From the NCBI GenBank assembly GCA_963749875.1, contig CAVVOX010000004.1:744001-808000 (forward strand): DNA of 64,000 bases, given 5' to 3'. The position numbers and the translations under genes are program-made. Below the pieces are notes generated by a model, which searched no databases, was not told the DNA's origin, and worked only from the letters and a program-made list of their open reading frames with translations. The stretch comes from JAHQVI01 sp963749875. Lineage in GTDB: Bacteria; Pseudomonadota; Alphaproteobacteria; Rhizobiales; Rhodomicrobiaceae. Positions 8,547-16,476 of this stretch are shown piece by piece; the stretch's first letter is position 1, and each line of letters begins with the position of its first letter.

Positions 8547-8674
8547 ATCAACTTGACCTCGTTCAATTGGTCTCAATTGAACGAGGTCAAGTTGATCTAT
8601 TTCTATCGGTTAGCGCAACGGCCCGCGTCCATCCTCACCTTCGCGGGGACATGCTTGGACGCGCGTTGCGCTAG
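8543..8674 (+). repeat. double-hairpin repeat family 1, copy 2
   Basis: Full copy flanked by CTAG at both ends (8543-8546 and 8671-8674). Hairpin 1 uses arms CTCGTTCAATTG / CAATTGAACGAG; hairpin 2 is slightly degenerate at its tip (CCTCACC / CGGGGA). It lies in the convergent gap between DUF488 and the lipoprotein gene at 8878. Confidence 0.9.
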
Positions 8675-8710
8675 GTCGGGATCAGAAAAATCGAAGATGG
8701 AGCCGCCTTT

Positions 8711-8805
8711 GTCATTGCGAGCGGCCGAAGGCCGCGCGGCAATCCACGAGCGGTCCAGACTGTAAGTCAATGGATTGCTTCGTCGGCTCCGCCTCTTCGC
8801 AATGG
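8711..8805. repeat. palindromic CATTGCGAGCG...CGCAATG repeat
   Basis: An imperfect inverted repeat. The left arm contains CATTGCGAGCG and GGCAATCCAC; the right arm contains TGGATTGCTTCGTCGG and CTTCGCAATGG. This sequence type is common in intergenic regions of many proteobacterial genomes. Only one copy is seen here, directly after the family 1 repeat in the same convergent gap. Confidence 0.65.
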
Positions 8806-8877
8806 CGCGGGTATGGCGAAACCGTTTCCGTCAAGGCTGATCCGGTTCCGGCTCAAGCGCAATCGCTTTGGCACCGA

Positions 8878-9438
8878 TCAATAGCGCCTTGCCGGTTCCT
8901 GGGTGGTCGACCATTGCCGCGCCGACGTCTGCTGAATTGCCGAACTGATTTTCGGAAGAGGTTCCGGTGCGCCGGCGCTGATCGTGGCGTCGTCCGAGCC
9001 GTCGCAGCCGCTGCGGCCGAAGATCCATGTCTCGACATCGCGCTTGAGCCGCGCCGCAAGATCCACCGGAAAGGAGAGGTTGCGCGTCGAGATCAGCGTA
9101 TTGTTGTTGAAGGGATAGAACTGGACGAGAAAGACCTGCGCGTCCGAGCCGCCTCCGGAGGAGATCGTGATCTGGGGCAGTTCCTTGAGGCCCTCGCCTG
9201 TTTCGAGAACGGCGGGCTTGGTGCCGTAACGATAGCCGCCGAGCGGTGCGGAGGCGCCGCCGAACCAGCACGCCTTCATGTGATCGGCGAAGGCCTTCTG
9301 TACCTCCGATGGGGCGCCGAAGGACAGTCTCTGCGGTTCCGCCCCTTCAAGGCGAGAGATGGTGGGATCCTTTCGCGCGCAAGCGCCCGCAAGAAGCGCA
9401 ATCAGGCATGAAATGCCGATAATGGCTTTGCGCGACAT
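8878..9438 (-). CDS. putative lipoprotein of unknown function
   Basis: A 186-residue protein with a lipoprotein signal: a hydrophobic N terminus and the lipobox LAGAC with the modifiable Cys20. The mature part has a conserved-looking ACW (about residue 57) and GRSGC near residue 144, separated by about 85 residues with beta-like alternation. The neighbouring lipoprotein at 9539 has the same ACW...GRxxC spacing, so the two are probably ancient tandem paralogues. I do not recognise the family. It probably acts in the periplasm on the outer or inner membrane. Confidence 0.7.
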   Translation of the reverse strand: MSRKAIIGISCLIALLAGACARKDPTISRLEGAEPQRLSFGAPSEVQKAFADHMKACWFGGASAPLGGYRYGTKPAVLETGEGLKELPQITISSGGGSDAQVFLVQFYPFNNNTLISTRNLSFPVDLAARLKRDVETWIFGRSGCDGSDDATISAGAPEPLPKISSAIQQTSARQWSTTQEPARRY

Positions 9439-9538
9439 GCCTCCCCGATCCCCTTTCGCCGCCGTTGAGCGTTGATCTAATTGAGGAAATTGTCAAGATT
9501 GGAGCGGCTCCGACCGCCACCGATCCGACAGCATTTCC

Positions 9539-10165
9539 CTAGCTCTTGCAGTCCCGCCGTCCCTTAGCCCAATTGCTGAGATCGGTCTTGAAAGCCTGAT
9601 CAAGTTTTTTGTCGAGCCGGCGATTTTCTGCTTTCACCAGGGAGCCTGTCGCCGTTCCGTTGATCAGGATGCGGAAGGCTTGCAGTCCCCGTTTTCCCTT
9701 CGGGGCTTTCCGATAGATGATGATCCTGGCTTCGTCGGGATCGCCCGGTCCGACTTCGGCATGGAAGCCGTGATCGGCGAGCTTGGGCGCGGCTGGCGTC
9801 AGCCAGCAGGCGTGGATCTGTTGCGCAAGCTGCGTATAGACGGCAACCGGCCTGCCGTCCCACTGGGTTGTGTCCGGCGCGTAGGCTGTGCTGGCGGTGA
9901 AGAGCTTCACATCGGGCAGACTCGGCAAGGAAAGCCCCGCCTGTTTCGTCTGCCCGCCTTCAGATGACGAAGCGCGCGCGCGGCGCTCATTGCGAACCGG
10001 GATCGGCGGACCGCCCGCCGGATCGGCGGCGCCGGCCTCGGCCGTTGCCTCGGGCGCCGCTCCGCTTGATCCGAGGAGCGCGATTTGCGGCAATCCGCCA
10101 TTCTGCGCGCAGCCGCCCAGCGCCGCGATCAAGAAAAGCCCGCAAAGCTTCGCCGTTGCTTTCAT
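9539..10165 (-). CDS. putative lipoprotein of unknown function (paralogue of the 8878 gene)
   Basis: A 208-residue lipoprotein with lipobox LGGC (Cys19). A low-complexity Ala/Gly/Pro and charged linker follows to about residue 70, then a compact domain containing HACW and, at the C terminus, GRRDCKS. The ATG at 10165 is chosen over an in-frame TTG nine bases upstream because GAGGGG sits at the correct distance before it. About 100 bases separate it from the 8878 gene on the same strand, so the two may be co-transcribed. Function unknown. Confidence 0.72.
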   Translation of the reverse strand: MKATAKLCGLFLIAALGGCAQNGGLPQIALLGSSGAAPEATAEAGAADPAGGPPIPVRNERRARASSSEGGQTKQAGLSLPSLPDVKLFTASTAYAPDTTQWDGRPVAVYTQLAQQIHACWLTPAAPKLADHGFHAEVGPGDPDEARIIIYRKAPKGKRGLQAFRILINGTATGSLVKAENRRLDKKLDQAFKTDLSNWAKGRRDCKS

Positions 10166-10474
10166 GCCCCTCAAAGCTATCCCCGTCCGTCTCCTTGGAA
10201 CGCTGGTCGCGGAGAGTCGCCAGTGACCCGCGCAATCGATCTTTGCCTGTTCCCAAGCCCGAGCAGTCTACGATGCGCGTTTTTTATGGTTATGCCGCAC
10301 ACATGGCAATTCTGGCGGGCAACGCGACTCAAAACCGAAAATCTCACCCTCAGTGTGGAGCGCCCCTGCGTCTCCGCAAGCGGAAACACCGATCTTTTCA
10401 CAAGACCGACGATCTCAAACCTCTTAAGGAATTAAGAAAGCTTCATGTCCGTATGAAGGCGGGCCGCGTGCCGC
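10166..10474. other. intergenic region upstream of the lipoprotein gene
   Basis: 309 bases between the lipoprotein start and a family 1 repeat. Short open frames on both strands have no ribosome-binding site or recognisable product. I see nothing beyond the presumed lipoprotein promoter. Confidence 0.5.
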
Positions 10475-10604
10475 CTAGCGCAACGCGCGTCCAGGCATGT
10501 CCCCGCGAAGGCAGGGATGGACGTGAGAACAGTTGCGCTAACTTATTGATATAGATCAACTTAACCTCGCTCAAGTGATTCCACTTGAACGAGGGTTGAT
10601 CTAG
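10475..10604 (-). repeat. double-hairpin repeat family 1, copy 3 (reverse orientation)
   Basis: Full copy bounded by CTAG at 10475-10478 and 10601-10604. It lies 13 bases downstream of the fliJ stop codon, with both hairpins intact. Confidence 0.9.
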
Positions 10605-10616
10605 ACGGAGAGGCGC

Positions 10617-11036
10617 TCAGGCTCTGTCGCCGAATGCATGATCGCGATCAGCCGAATGCGCCATATCGCGTCCATTCGCTTTCGCTCCCGAGCGGTCATG
10701 ATCGATCAGGCTGCGCTCCTCGACCAGCTCGCACTTGCGCAACTCCTCCAGCGCATCGTTCAGGTCGCTCTTCGCACTTTCGAGCCTGACCTCCAGATCC
10801 TTGATCGACGAAAGCAGATTGTCCCGCCTCTGTCGTGCCGCCTTGGCAAAAGTGGGATAGGAAAAATGATTGACGTCGCGGATCCGGCTCGTTTCTTCCT
10901 CGAGCTCGATCTGACGGCTGAGGTCCTCGACCAGCTGCCTGAAGTCGCCGATCATCATCTCGATTTCGGCGACTTTTTGCTGTTTTTCATTGACCTCGAA
11001 TCGCCGAAGCTTAAGCACAGTTTCGTTCGATCTCAT
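10617..11036 (-). CDS. fliJ: flagellar export chaperone FliJ (rhizobial type)
   Basis: A 139-residue, highly charged, almost entirely helical coiled-coil protein, matching the rhizobial FliJ branch: LKLRRFEVNEKQQKVAEIE near the N terminus, HFSYPTFAKAARQRRDNL in the middle, ELRKCELVEER near the end. FliJ sits in the flagellar type III export ATPase complex with FliI. The ATG at 11036 gives the family N terminus (MRSNETVLKLRRF); the upstream in-frame ATG at 11087 adds an unconserved leader. fliI is not in the window. The gene is divergent from ctrA, as in other Rhizobiales, and a near-consensus CtrA box lies about 120 bases upstream. The cysteine and polar tail after residue 115 is variable. 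Confidence 0.85.
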   Translation of the reverse strand: MRSNETVLKLRRFEVNEKQQKVAEIEMMIGDFRQLVEDLSRQIELEEETSRIRDVNHFSYPTFAKAARQRRDNLLSSIKDLEVRLESAKSDLNDALEELRKCELVEERSLIDHDRSGAKANGRDMAHSADRDHAFGDRA

Positions 11037-11726
11037 CGCGTGCGCAGGCCCCGCCGCTGGCGCGGCGGCAAGCCTCTCCTCTCTCATGGCAACACCGCGG
11101 TCTCAAGACCTGACGGCGTCGCGCTAAGCCCAGCAATGAGTATGCCTGCAAGACATTAAATGCCGGTAAACCAAGCGACAGATGCGCATGGGCAACAGGC
11201 CTGCGTCTTCGGGCAAAAAAACGGTGCGCAACCTATGGATGAGTCACAAATTCTGCTAATTTTCGTTTGGAGGTGATTTGGCGCGGGGAAAACTTCTGCA
11301 ACACAGCCGCAGATGAAGGCGGGCTAGGCTCCGCTTGGTTCGTTCGCGTTCAGGCCGCGACTTCGAGCAAATGCGTCGGTTTTCTTCTCCAAGCCTCTGA
11401 CATTCGAGACTTTTATTGTCCCGAATGGAATGTTAGCGTTATTGCTTATCCGGCTTGATTGCATCGCGCCAGCGTTCGGTCAAGATCTCGCGTCAGTTTG
11501 TCCCCAATGAGTCGGTATTAGATGCGCGTCGATGCACCTTTTGCGTGTGTCTGAGGAGCCTTGGGGCTGAGTTGGCTCTATCCAGACCTCTGTTACGAAG
11601 TCTTTTGTTAACCTGTTCCGTTTACTTTTGACATGGAATTAACTCTGCCCAATTGCCTCCCGGCGCCCGCCAGGGATGCGAAGCGATCCGGCTCGCTGGG
11701 CCCTGAGACGAAAAAGAGGATTCAGG
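11037..11726. other. long divergent control region between fliJ and ctrA
   Basis: 690 bases without a credible gene; a 63-codon frame at 11267-11458 has no support. The region should carry the ctrA and fliJ promoters. It contains a CtrA-like box at 11156-11170, two GAGTC (GANTC, CcrM methylation) sites at 11241-11245 and 11509-11513, and TTAAC half sites at 11608 and 11639. GANTC sites and CtrA autoregulation at ctrA promoters are established in Caulobacter. Confidence 0.6.
11156..11170. promoter_or_regulatory. near-consensus CtrA box between fliJ and ctrA
   Basis: TTAA-N7-TAAA, one mismatch from TTAA-N7-TTAA, 120 bases upstream of the fliJ start. CtrA controls many early flagellar genes in alphaproteobacteria, so the site is plausible for fliJ. 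Confidence 0.45.
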
Positions 11727-12425
11727 ATGAGGGTACTGCTTATCGAAGACGACAGCGCGACGGCTCAAAGCATTGAGCTCATGCTGCTCTCCGAAGGCTT
11801 CAATGTTTTCACGACAAATCTTGGCGAGGAAGGCGTTGATCTTGGCAAGATTTATGATTACGACATCATCCTCCTTGACCTGAATTTGCCGGACATCAGC
11901 GGCTATGAAGTGCTTCGGACGCTTCGCGTCAGCAAGATCAAGACGCCGATCCTCATCCTCTCCGGAATGTCGGGCACGGAAGACAAAGTGCGGGGGCTCG
12001 GCTTTGGCGCCGACGACTATCTGACCAAGCCTTTTCATAAGGACGAGTTGGTCGCGCGCATCCATGCCATCGTGCGGCGCGCCAAGGGGCACGCCCAATC
12101 GGTCATTCAGACGGGCAATCTCGTCGTCAATCTCGATACCAAGACGGTGGAGGTCGATGGCGAGCGGGTCCATCTGACCGGCAAGGAATATCAGATGCTG
12201 GAGCTGCTCTCGCTCCGTAAGGGCACGACGCTCACCAAGGAAATGTTCCTCAACCACCTTTATGGCGGAATTGACGAGCCGGAGCTGAAGATCATTGACG
12301 TCTTCATCTGCAAGCTGCGCAAGAAGCTGGCGATGGCGACCGGCGGCGAGCATTATATCGAGACGGTCTGGGGTCGCGGCTATGTTCTGCGCGATCCGAA
12401 GGAGCCTTCATCTGCGGCTGCCTAG
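11727..12425 (+). CDS. ctrA: cell-cycle response regulator CtrA
   Basis: Master cell-cycle transcription factor of alphaproteobacteria, 232 residues. The receiver domain (1-120) has the acidic pocket at D8/D9, the phospho-acceptor D51 in LLDLNLPDISGYEVLRTL and the switch lysine in LTKPFHKDEL. An OmpR-type winged helix occupies about 125-225 (LTGKEYQMLELLSLRKG, KIIDVFICKLRKKL). The C terminus ends in Ala-Ala, the type of tail that ClpXP uses to degrade CtrA in Caulobacter. The ATG at 11727 gives the invariant MRVLLIEDDSATAQ start. It is phosphorylated through ChpT, encoded 1.2 kb downstream, and antagonised by SciP. The TAG stop lies in a CTAG next to an IS5 remnant. Confidence 0.98.
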   Translation: MRVLLIEDDSATAQSIELMLLSEGFNVFTTNLGEEGVDLGKIYDYDIILLDLNLPDISGYEVLRTLRVSKIKTPILILSGMSGTEDKVRGLGFGADDYLTKPFHKDELVARIHAIVRRAKGHAQSVIQTGNLVVNLDTKTVEVDGERVHLTGKEYQMLELLSLRKGTTLTKEMFLNHLYGGIDEPELKIIDVFICKLRKKLAMATGGEHYIETVWGRGYVLRDPKEPSSAAA

Positions 12426-12435
12426 GCTCAACTGA

Positions 12436-12995
12436 CGTTGACAAAAGGGATTAATCAGTTGAACGTCGAAAAGATGATCTATTTCTTTGGCCGGTGACGA
12501 TTCCGATAGCGACTCATATTCCATAGAAATGGAAATGGAATTCCGTCTACGTCCGGAATTGCAGGACGCTGGGCGGAGTGGGTGTGTGGGATGTATTCTT
12601 GAAATTGTCGAACTGGGGCTCACGAACGGTTCTTGGCTTTGTCCTCACAGGCGGCGAAACCTCGGACTATCGCGGCGTAGACGACCTGTTGAAATTGCCG
12701 GTCAACAAACCGAAAATCATGTTGGCGGACAAAGGGTTTGACAGCGACGACGTTCGATCTGCCCTGCTCATGAAAGGCATTGGACCAGTCATTCCGCCGA
12801 AAACAAATCGCAAAGATCCGCCTGCCTGCGACTTCAAAGCCTACAAGGATCGCAATCGGATCGAGCGCATGTTTGGTAAACTGAAACAGTTCCGGCGCAT
12901 CGCCACGCGCTATGACAAAACGAAACTGTCTTACGCTGGATTCCTCGCGCTCGCTGCCGCCCATATCTGGCTACCCGCTTTTGTCAACGCAGCCT
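12436..12995 (+). pseudogene. internally deleted IS5-family element remnant
   Basis: Degraded copy of the IS5-type element at 27165-28020. A left-end remnant (CGTTGACAAAAGGGATT followed by AATCAGTTGA) is at about 12436-12460, and the intact right end CTTTTGTCAACGCAGCCT at about 12978-12995. Between them most of the first open frame is missing. A further internal deletion of roughly 155 bases joins the GGGCTCAC region directly to TTGGCTTTGTCC, removing the first catalytic Asp and the frameshift site. From there (about 12630-12997) the encoded C-terminal 115 or so residues are the same as in the intact copy. It can encode at most a truncated product and would move only in trans. Confidence 0.85.
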
Positions 12996-13068
12996 AGATC
13001 AACCGACGTTCAACTGGAATCAGTTGAACGTCGAAAAGTTGATCTATTTCTTAAAGTTAGCGCAGCGA
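12994..13068 (+). repeat. double-hairpin repeat family 1, partial variant (hairpin 1 only)
   Basis: CTAG (12994-12997), then a hairpin 1 of altered sequence (arms GACGTTCAACTG / CAGTTGAACGTC), the A/T-rich linker and the beginning of hairpin 2 (TTAGCGCA), where the copy breaks off. A second half of the same variant lies at about 12451-12484 on the other side of the IS remnant, so the IS and the repeat have recombined or one inserted in the other. Confidence 0.75.
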
Positions 13069-13111
13069 TACCGCTTTCCGTCAGGGCCGGTTCCTGCGGA
13101 AGTGTCTTTTG

Positions 13112-13140
13112 GCGCCAGGATTGACCTGGCGCTTTTTTTT
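13112..13140 (+). terminator. strong Rho-independent terminator, probably originally of ctrA
   Basis: Perfect 8-base stem GCGCCAGG (13112-13119) and CCTGGCGC (13125-13132), loop ATTGA, followed by eight T. The T tract is on the + strand, so it stops rightward transcription. The only rightward gene upstream is ctrA, about 690 bases away across the IS remnant and repeat. Confidence 0.85.
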
Positions 13141-13161
13141 GGCGAGCAGTTCCCGGTCGCG

Positions 13162-13563
13162 CTAAGCCGTGAAGCCGAGCTTTTCGAATTTCGCGGTCAG
13201 GGTTGCGCGGTCGAAAGGCTTGACCAGATATTCGTCGGCGCCGGCTCCAATGGCCCGCGCGATATGAACGGCGTCACGATCGGCCGTGCACAGAATGATC
13301 TTGGGCGCCCTTGCCGGGATCTTTTCCGTGAGCGCGCGCAGAAAGGCGAAGCCGTCCGCCTCGGCCATGGCTCGGTCGAGGAGCACCGCATCCGGTCTGT
13401 ACTGCTCATATTTCGTGATCGCTTCGTGGCCGGTTTCCGCTTCCGTCACCTGGAAACGCAAATCGTTCAGGATCGAAGCCGCCGCCTTTCTAATGGCGAG
13501 GCTCCTGTCGGCGACGAGGCAAAGTCTCTTCGGGGTGAATTTGGACGCAAACTGACGCAACAC
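13162..13563 (-). CDS. single-domain CheY-like response regulator downstream of chpT
   Basis: A 133-residue receiver domain without an output domain. The phospho-acceptor is D63 (DAVLLDRAMAEADG) and the switch lysine is in YLVKPFDRATL. The N-terminal acidic pocket is reduced to one aspartate (CLVADRSLAIRK), unlike the usual double acidic residues. The frame is open far upstream into chpT, but GTG at 13563 is the best start: GGAG precedes it by eight bases and it leaves a 53-base gap after chpT. A CheY-like protein beside ChpT is a recurrent arrangement in Rhizobiales. Its partner is not established; feeding into or draining the CtrA phosphorelay is a reasonable inference. Confidence 0.8.
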   Translation of the reverse strand: MLRQFASKFTPKRLCLVADRSLAIRKAAASILNDLRFQVTEAETGHEAITKYEQYRPDAVLLDRAMAEADGFAFLRALTEKIPARAPKIILCTADRDAVHIARAIGAGADEYLVKPFDRATLTAKFEKLGFTA

Positions 13564-13616
13564 TGATCGGGCTCCATGGGGGAACCTTGGACGGAACGCC
13601 GCCCCTCGTTCCTCAT

Positions 13617-14258
13617 TTAGCGATTGCTTTTTGCCGCAAAGACGATATCGGCGCCATCTTTCGTGACCGTTAACGCCATGCCGCAGGACTGAGCGAGCCG
13701 CAAGGCGTAATAGTCGATCACCGATCGCGGGTCGATATCCTCGCCATTGCCGGACAGGAACTTGCCGAGCGAATCGGGGATACGCGCGCCCCGCCCCGAG
13801 CAACGGATTTCGAAGTCCGGCGCTTCGGCGCTGCCGGTCACGGCGACTTTCATATCGCCGCCGGCTGGGATCGCGGTCATCGCGATGCTCATCAGGGTCA
13901 AGAGCAGACGGACGTGCGTCTTCTCCAGGGCTTTCGGCTCGGTCTTCCAGTGAAGCTTGTGTTTGCCTTCTTCGATAAAGGCGCGCGCGACATTGGCCGC
14001 ATGGCCAAGATCGACCTCGCTGCCGAGCGCGGAAGACGCACCGAAGGCAAGCCGGGCATATTCGAGCCGGGCTCTTGCGACCGAGGCACTGAACTGGATC
14101 AGCTCCAGCGCATAAGCCCTGGTCTCTTCGTCGGTCTCCTCGTCGAGCAGTTCCAGGCCGTTGCTGATCGCCCCGACCGGGCCGACGAGATCATGGCAGA
14201 TCTTGCTCGACATGAATGCGGTAAAGTTCAGATCATCAAGAACCGCGCTCTCTGACAT
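13617..14258 (-). CDS. chpT: histidine phosphotransferase ChpT
   Basis: A 213-residue phosphotransferase that relays phosphate from hybrid kinase CckA to CtrA and CpdR. The N-terminal dimerisation helix hairpin carries the phosphorylated His22 in SSKICHDLVGPVGAISNGLE. The C-terminal part (about 85-213) is the degenerate ATPase-like fold typical of ChpT, without a nucleotide-binding G box. The start at 14258 (MSESAVLDDLNF) follows a GGGGG stretch by eight bases and removes an unconserved 17-residue leader. It is probably co-transcribed with the CheY-like gene that follows. Its presence within 1.2 kb of ctrA groups the relay genes. Confidence 0.92.
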   Translation of the reverse strand: MSESAVLDDLNFTAFMSSKICHDLVGPVGAISNGLELLDEETDEETRAYALELIQFSASVARARLEYARLAFGASSALGSEVDLGHAANVARAFIEEGKHKLHWKTEPKALEKTHVRLLLTLMSIAMTAIPAGGDMKVAVTGSAEAPDFEIRCSGRGARIPDSLGKFLSGNGEDIDPRSVIDYYALRLAQSCGMALTVTKDGADIVFAAKSNR

Positions 14259-14546
14259 GAAGGAGCCCCCTGGAAAATCGCCGATCATCACAAATCTTCG
14301 CCGGTACAATAGCGCGATGGCCGGTCACTCAAAGCCGTGTGCGTTCGCAAATGCGTACCTGATAACAGGATTTTCCGTAACAAACTGTTATCAAGACGTT
14401 TTTTTCCGGTCCTATACCGTGGATAACAAGAGGAACCGGATCAGTGGCTCGGATAATAGTCCCAAATCGGCAACCGGACACTATCGGAAAGCTCATCCGC
14501 CGCGCTATAGCTCATGGGAAAAGAGGGTTGAGATCAAGGCAAGCTC

Positions 14547-15356
14547 ATGGATGACAATGAACTGAAGGAGCTGGCGGCATCGCTCGTCCATACCGCGCAG
14601 AGCGCGGGCGAGCTGATCATGCGCTACCGGGCGGCGAATGCGGAGGTCTCCTTCAAGGATGACGGCAGTCCGGTGACCGACGCCGACCGGGCCGCCGAGG
14701 AATTGATCCTCAACGATCTAGCCCGGCTCGCGCCCGGATACCTCGTCGTCGCGGAAGAATCGGCGGCGGTCAGCAGTGATGGTTTTGATCCGGACAAGCC
14801 TTTCTTTCTGGTCGATCCGCTGGACGGCACGCGTGACTTCGTCCGGGGCGGTAAGGATTTCACCGTCAACATCGCTCTGATCGTGGAGCGGAAACCTGTC
14901 TTCGGGCTCATCTACACGCCCGCGAGCGAACGCCTGTTCCTGACCCGCGCGCGCGGCGAAGCCGTCGCCGCCCGTCTTGTGCCCTCACGCGGCAAGCCGC
15001 CTGAGCACTTGGAGATGACACCGCTGCGCACCCGGCAGCCCGACCCGGAGAAGCTGACGGTGCTGGCGAGCCGTTCGCATATGAATGAAAAGACGTCCCA
15101 ATTCATTGCCAGGCACAATGTGGCCGAAACGCTACAGTTCAGCTCTTCATTGAAATTCTGCGTCATCGCGGAAGGGCGTGCGGACCTCTATCCCCGTCTG
15201 GCGCCGACTTGTGAATGGGACACGGCGGCCGGCCAGGCTATTCTGCAGGCGGCGGGCGGCGTCATTCTCACCGAGAGCGGCGAGCCGCTCGGTTATGGAA
15301 AGGTCGATCGCGCTTTTCTCAATCCGGGATTCATCGCCTGGGGCCGCCAGATATAG
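14547..15356 (+). CDS. cysQ: 3'(2'),5'-bisphosphate nucleotidase CysQ
   Basis: A 269-residue member of the inositol monophosphatase fold that hydrolyses 3'-phosphoadenosine 5'-phosphate, a by-product of sulfate assimilation, to AMP. Metal-binding motifs are Glu70/Glu71 (VAEESA), DPLDGTRDF (residues 90-98) and WDTAAG near residue 223; the order and length fit CysQ rather than SuhB. A weak ribosome site (AAGGC) lies upstream. It sits alone between chpT and the DUF1134 gene and has no visible regulatory site. Confidence 0.88.
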   Translation: MDDNELKELAASLVHTAQSAGELIMRYRAANAEVSFKDDGSPVTDADRAAEELILNDLARLAPGYLVVAEESAAVSSDGFDPDKPFFLVDPLDGTRDFVRGGKDFTVNIALIVERKPVFGLIYTPASERLFLTRARGEAVAARLVPSRGKPPEHLEMTPLRTRQPDPEKLTVLASRSHMNEKTSQFIARHNVAETLQFSSSLKFCVIAEGRADLYPRLAPTCEWDTAAGQAILQAAGGVILTESGEPLGYGKVDRAFLNPGFIAWGRQI

Positions 15357-15501
15357 ATGCTGGACTTTGGTGCGGCCAAAGTTTAGTGGCAATTTACAAC
15401 TAGCGTCGAGACCGAACCGAATCATCAGACGGGTTAGAGATTCGGAAACCAAAGCGAAACCTTATCAATGTAAGGTTGTGCGCGTGATGAGGGCGACATA
15501 G

Positions 15502-16356
15502 ATGAGACAGACATGCTCGTTCGGCGTTGCCGCGGCCCTGGCGCTGCTTCTTACCGCAATGTCAGGCTCGGCGGTCCTTGCTCAAAGCCCGAGTTCCGGG
15601 GACACGGGTCAGCGCGTTGCGCAGCAGACCCGCGGCGACGAATACCTTCCGCCTTGGCAACGGGGCAAGAACAGCAATGCGGCGGAGGAGCCCGGCGCAC
15701 CGCAAAAGATTTCGCCGCGCTCGGGAAATGCGCCGCCCAGCGCATCGGGGGGTGGCGATTATGGCACGCGGTATGACAATTCCACCACTGCGACGCGCGG
15801 GCATCTCCCGCCGCCACGGGACTATTCCGAGCCGCCTCAGCGGGACTATGCGCCGCCTGTCTATGAAGACGAAGACAGCTATTCCTCGAATGAGGTCATC
15901 GATGCCGGCCATCGCTTCTTCGGCGGCGTGTCCAAGGGACTTGCCAATGTGGTCGAGCATGCGTTCGCCCGCCAGGGGCGGCCGAACGGCTATATATTAG
16001 GCCAAGACGCCGGAGGGGCCTTCATTGCCGGCCTGCGCTACGGCGAAGGAACGCTCTATACGAAAAATGCCGGCGTGCACCGCGTTTATTGGCAGGGGCC
16101 GTCCCTAGGCTATGATTTCGGCGCCGAAGGCTCGAAAACGATGATCCTGGTTTACAATCTTCGCGATGTAAATCAGATCTATCATCGGTTTGCGGGCATC
16201 GACGGCTCGGCCTATCTTGTCGGGGGCGTTGGTATTACGTTCCAGACCTATGACGATATCGTGCTGGCGCCGATCCGGTCGGGTGTCGGTTTGCGATTGG
16301 GTGCCAATGTCGGCTATTTGAAATATACAAGGACTCCAACCTGGAATCCGTTCTAA
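15502..16356 (+). CDS. DUF1134 periplasmic protein (EipA-like)
   Basis: A 284-residue secreted protein: signal peptide residues 1-27 (cleavage after SAVLA), a Pro/Ser/Tyr-rich low-complexity segment to about 130, then a DUF1134 domain (IDAGHRFFGGVSKGLANVVE to the C terminus). In Brucella the DUF1134 protein EipA is a periplasmic factor for envelope integrity and is linked to the CtrA regulon, which fits the neighbourhood. I see no perfect CtrA box in its upstream 145 bases. A structural role in cell envelope maintenance is likely; no catalytic motif is visible. Confidence 0.85.
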   Translation: MRQTCSFGVAAALALLLTAMSGSAVLAQSPSSGDTGQRVAQQTRGDEYLPPWQRGKNSNAAEEPGAPQKISPRSGNAPPSASGGGDYGTRYDNSTTATRGHLPPPRDYSEPPQRDYAPPVYEDEDSYSSNEVIDAGHRFFGGVSKGLANVVEHAFARQGRPNGYILGQDAGGAFIAGLRYGEGTLYTKNAGVHRVYWQGPSLGYDFGAEGSKTMILVYNLRDVNQIYHRFAGIDGSAYLVGGVGITFQTYDDIVLAPIRSGVGLRLGANVGYLKYTRTPTWNPF

Positions 16357-16476
16357 AGTATCGTTGCGGCGCGCCGTGAAGGGGCGCGGTGCGCCGAGAT
16401 CGCAAGGGGCTGTGATGCGTTCCACGCGATATGGTGAAATCCGACCCCCGCCCGGCATGAGAGGGAAGCTCGCAAC

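Noticed and set aside
11267..11458. Short frame between fliJ and ctrA
   Set aside because: No convincing ribosome site, no conserved product and an amino-acid mix like random translation; left as part of the control region.
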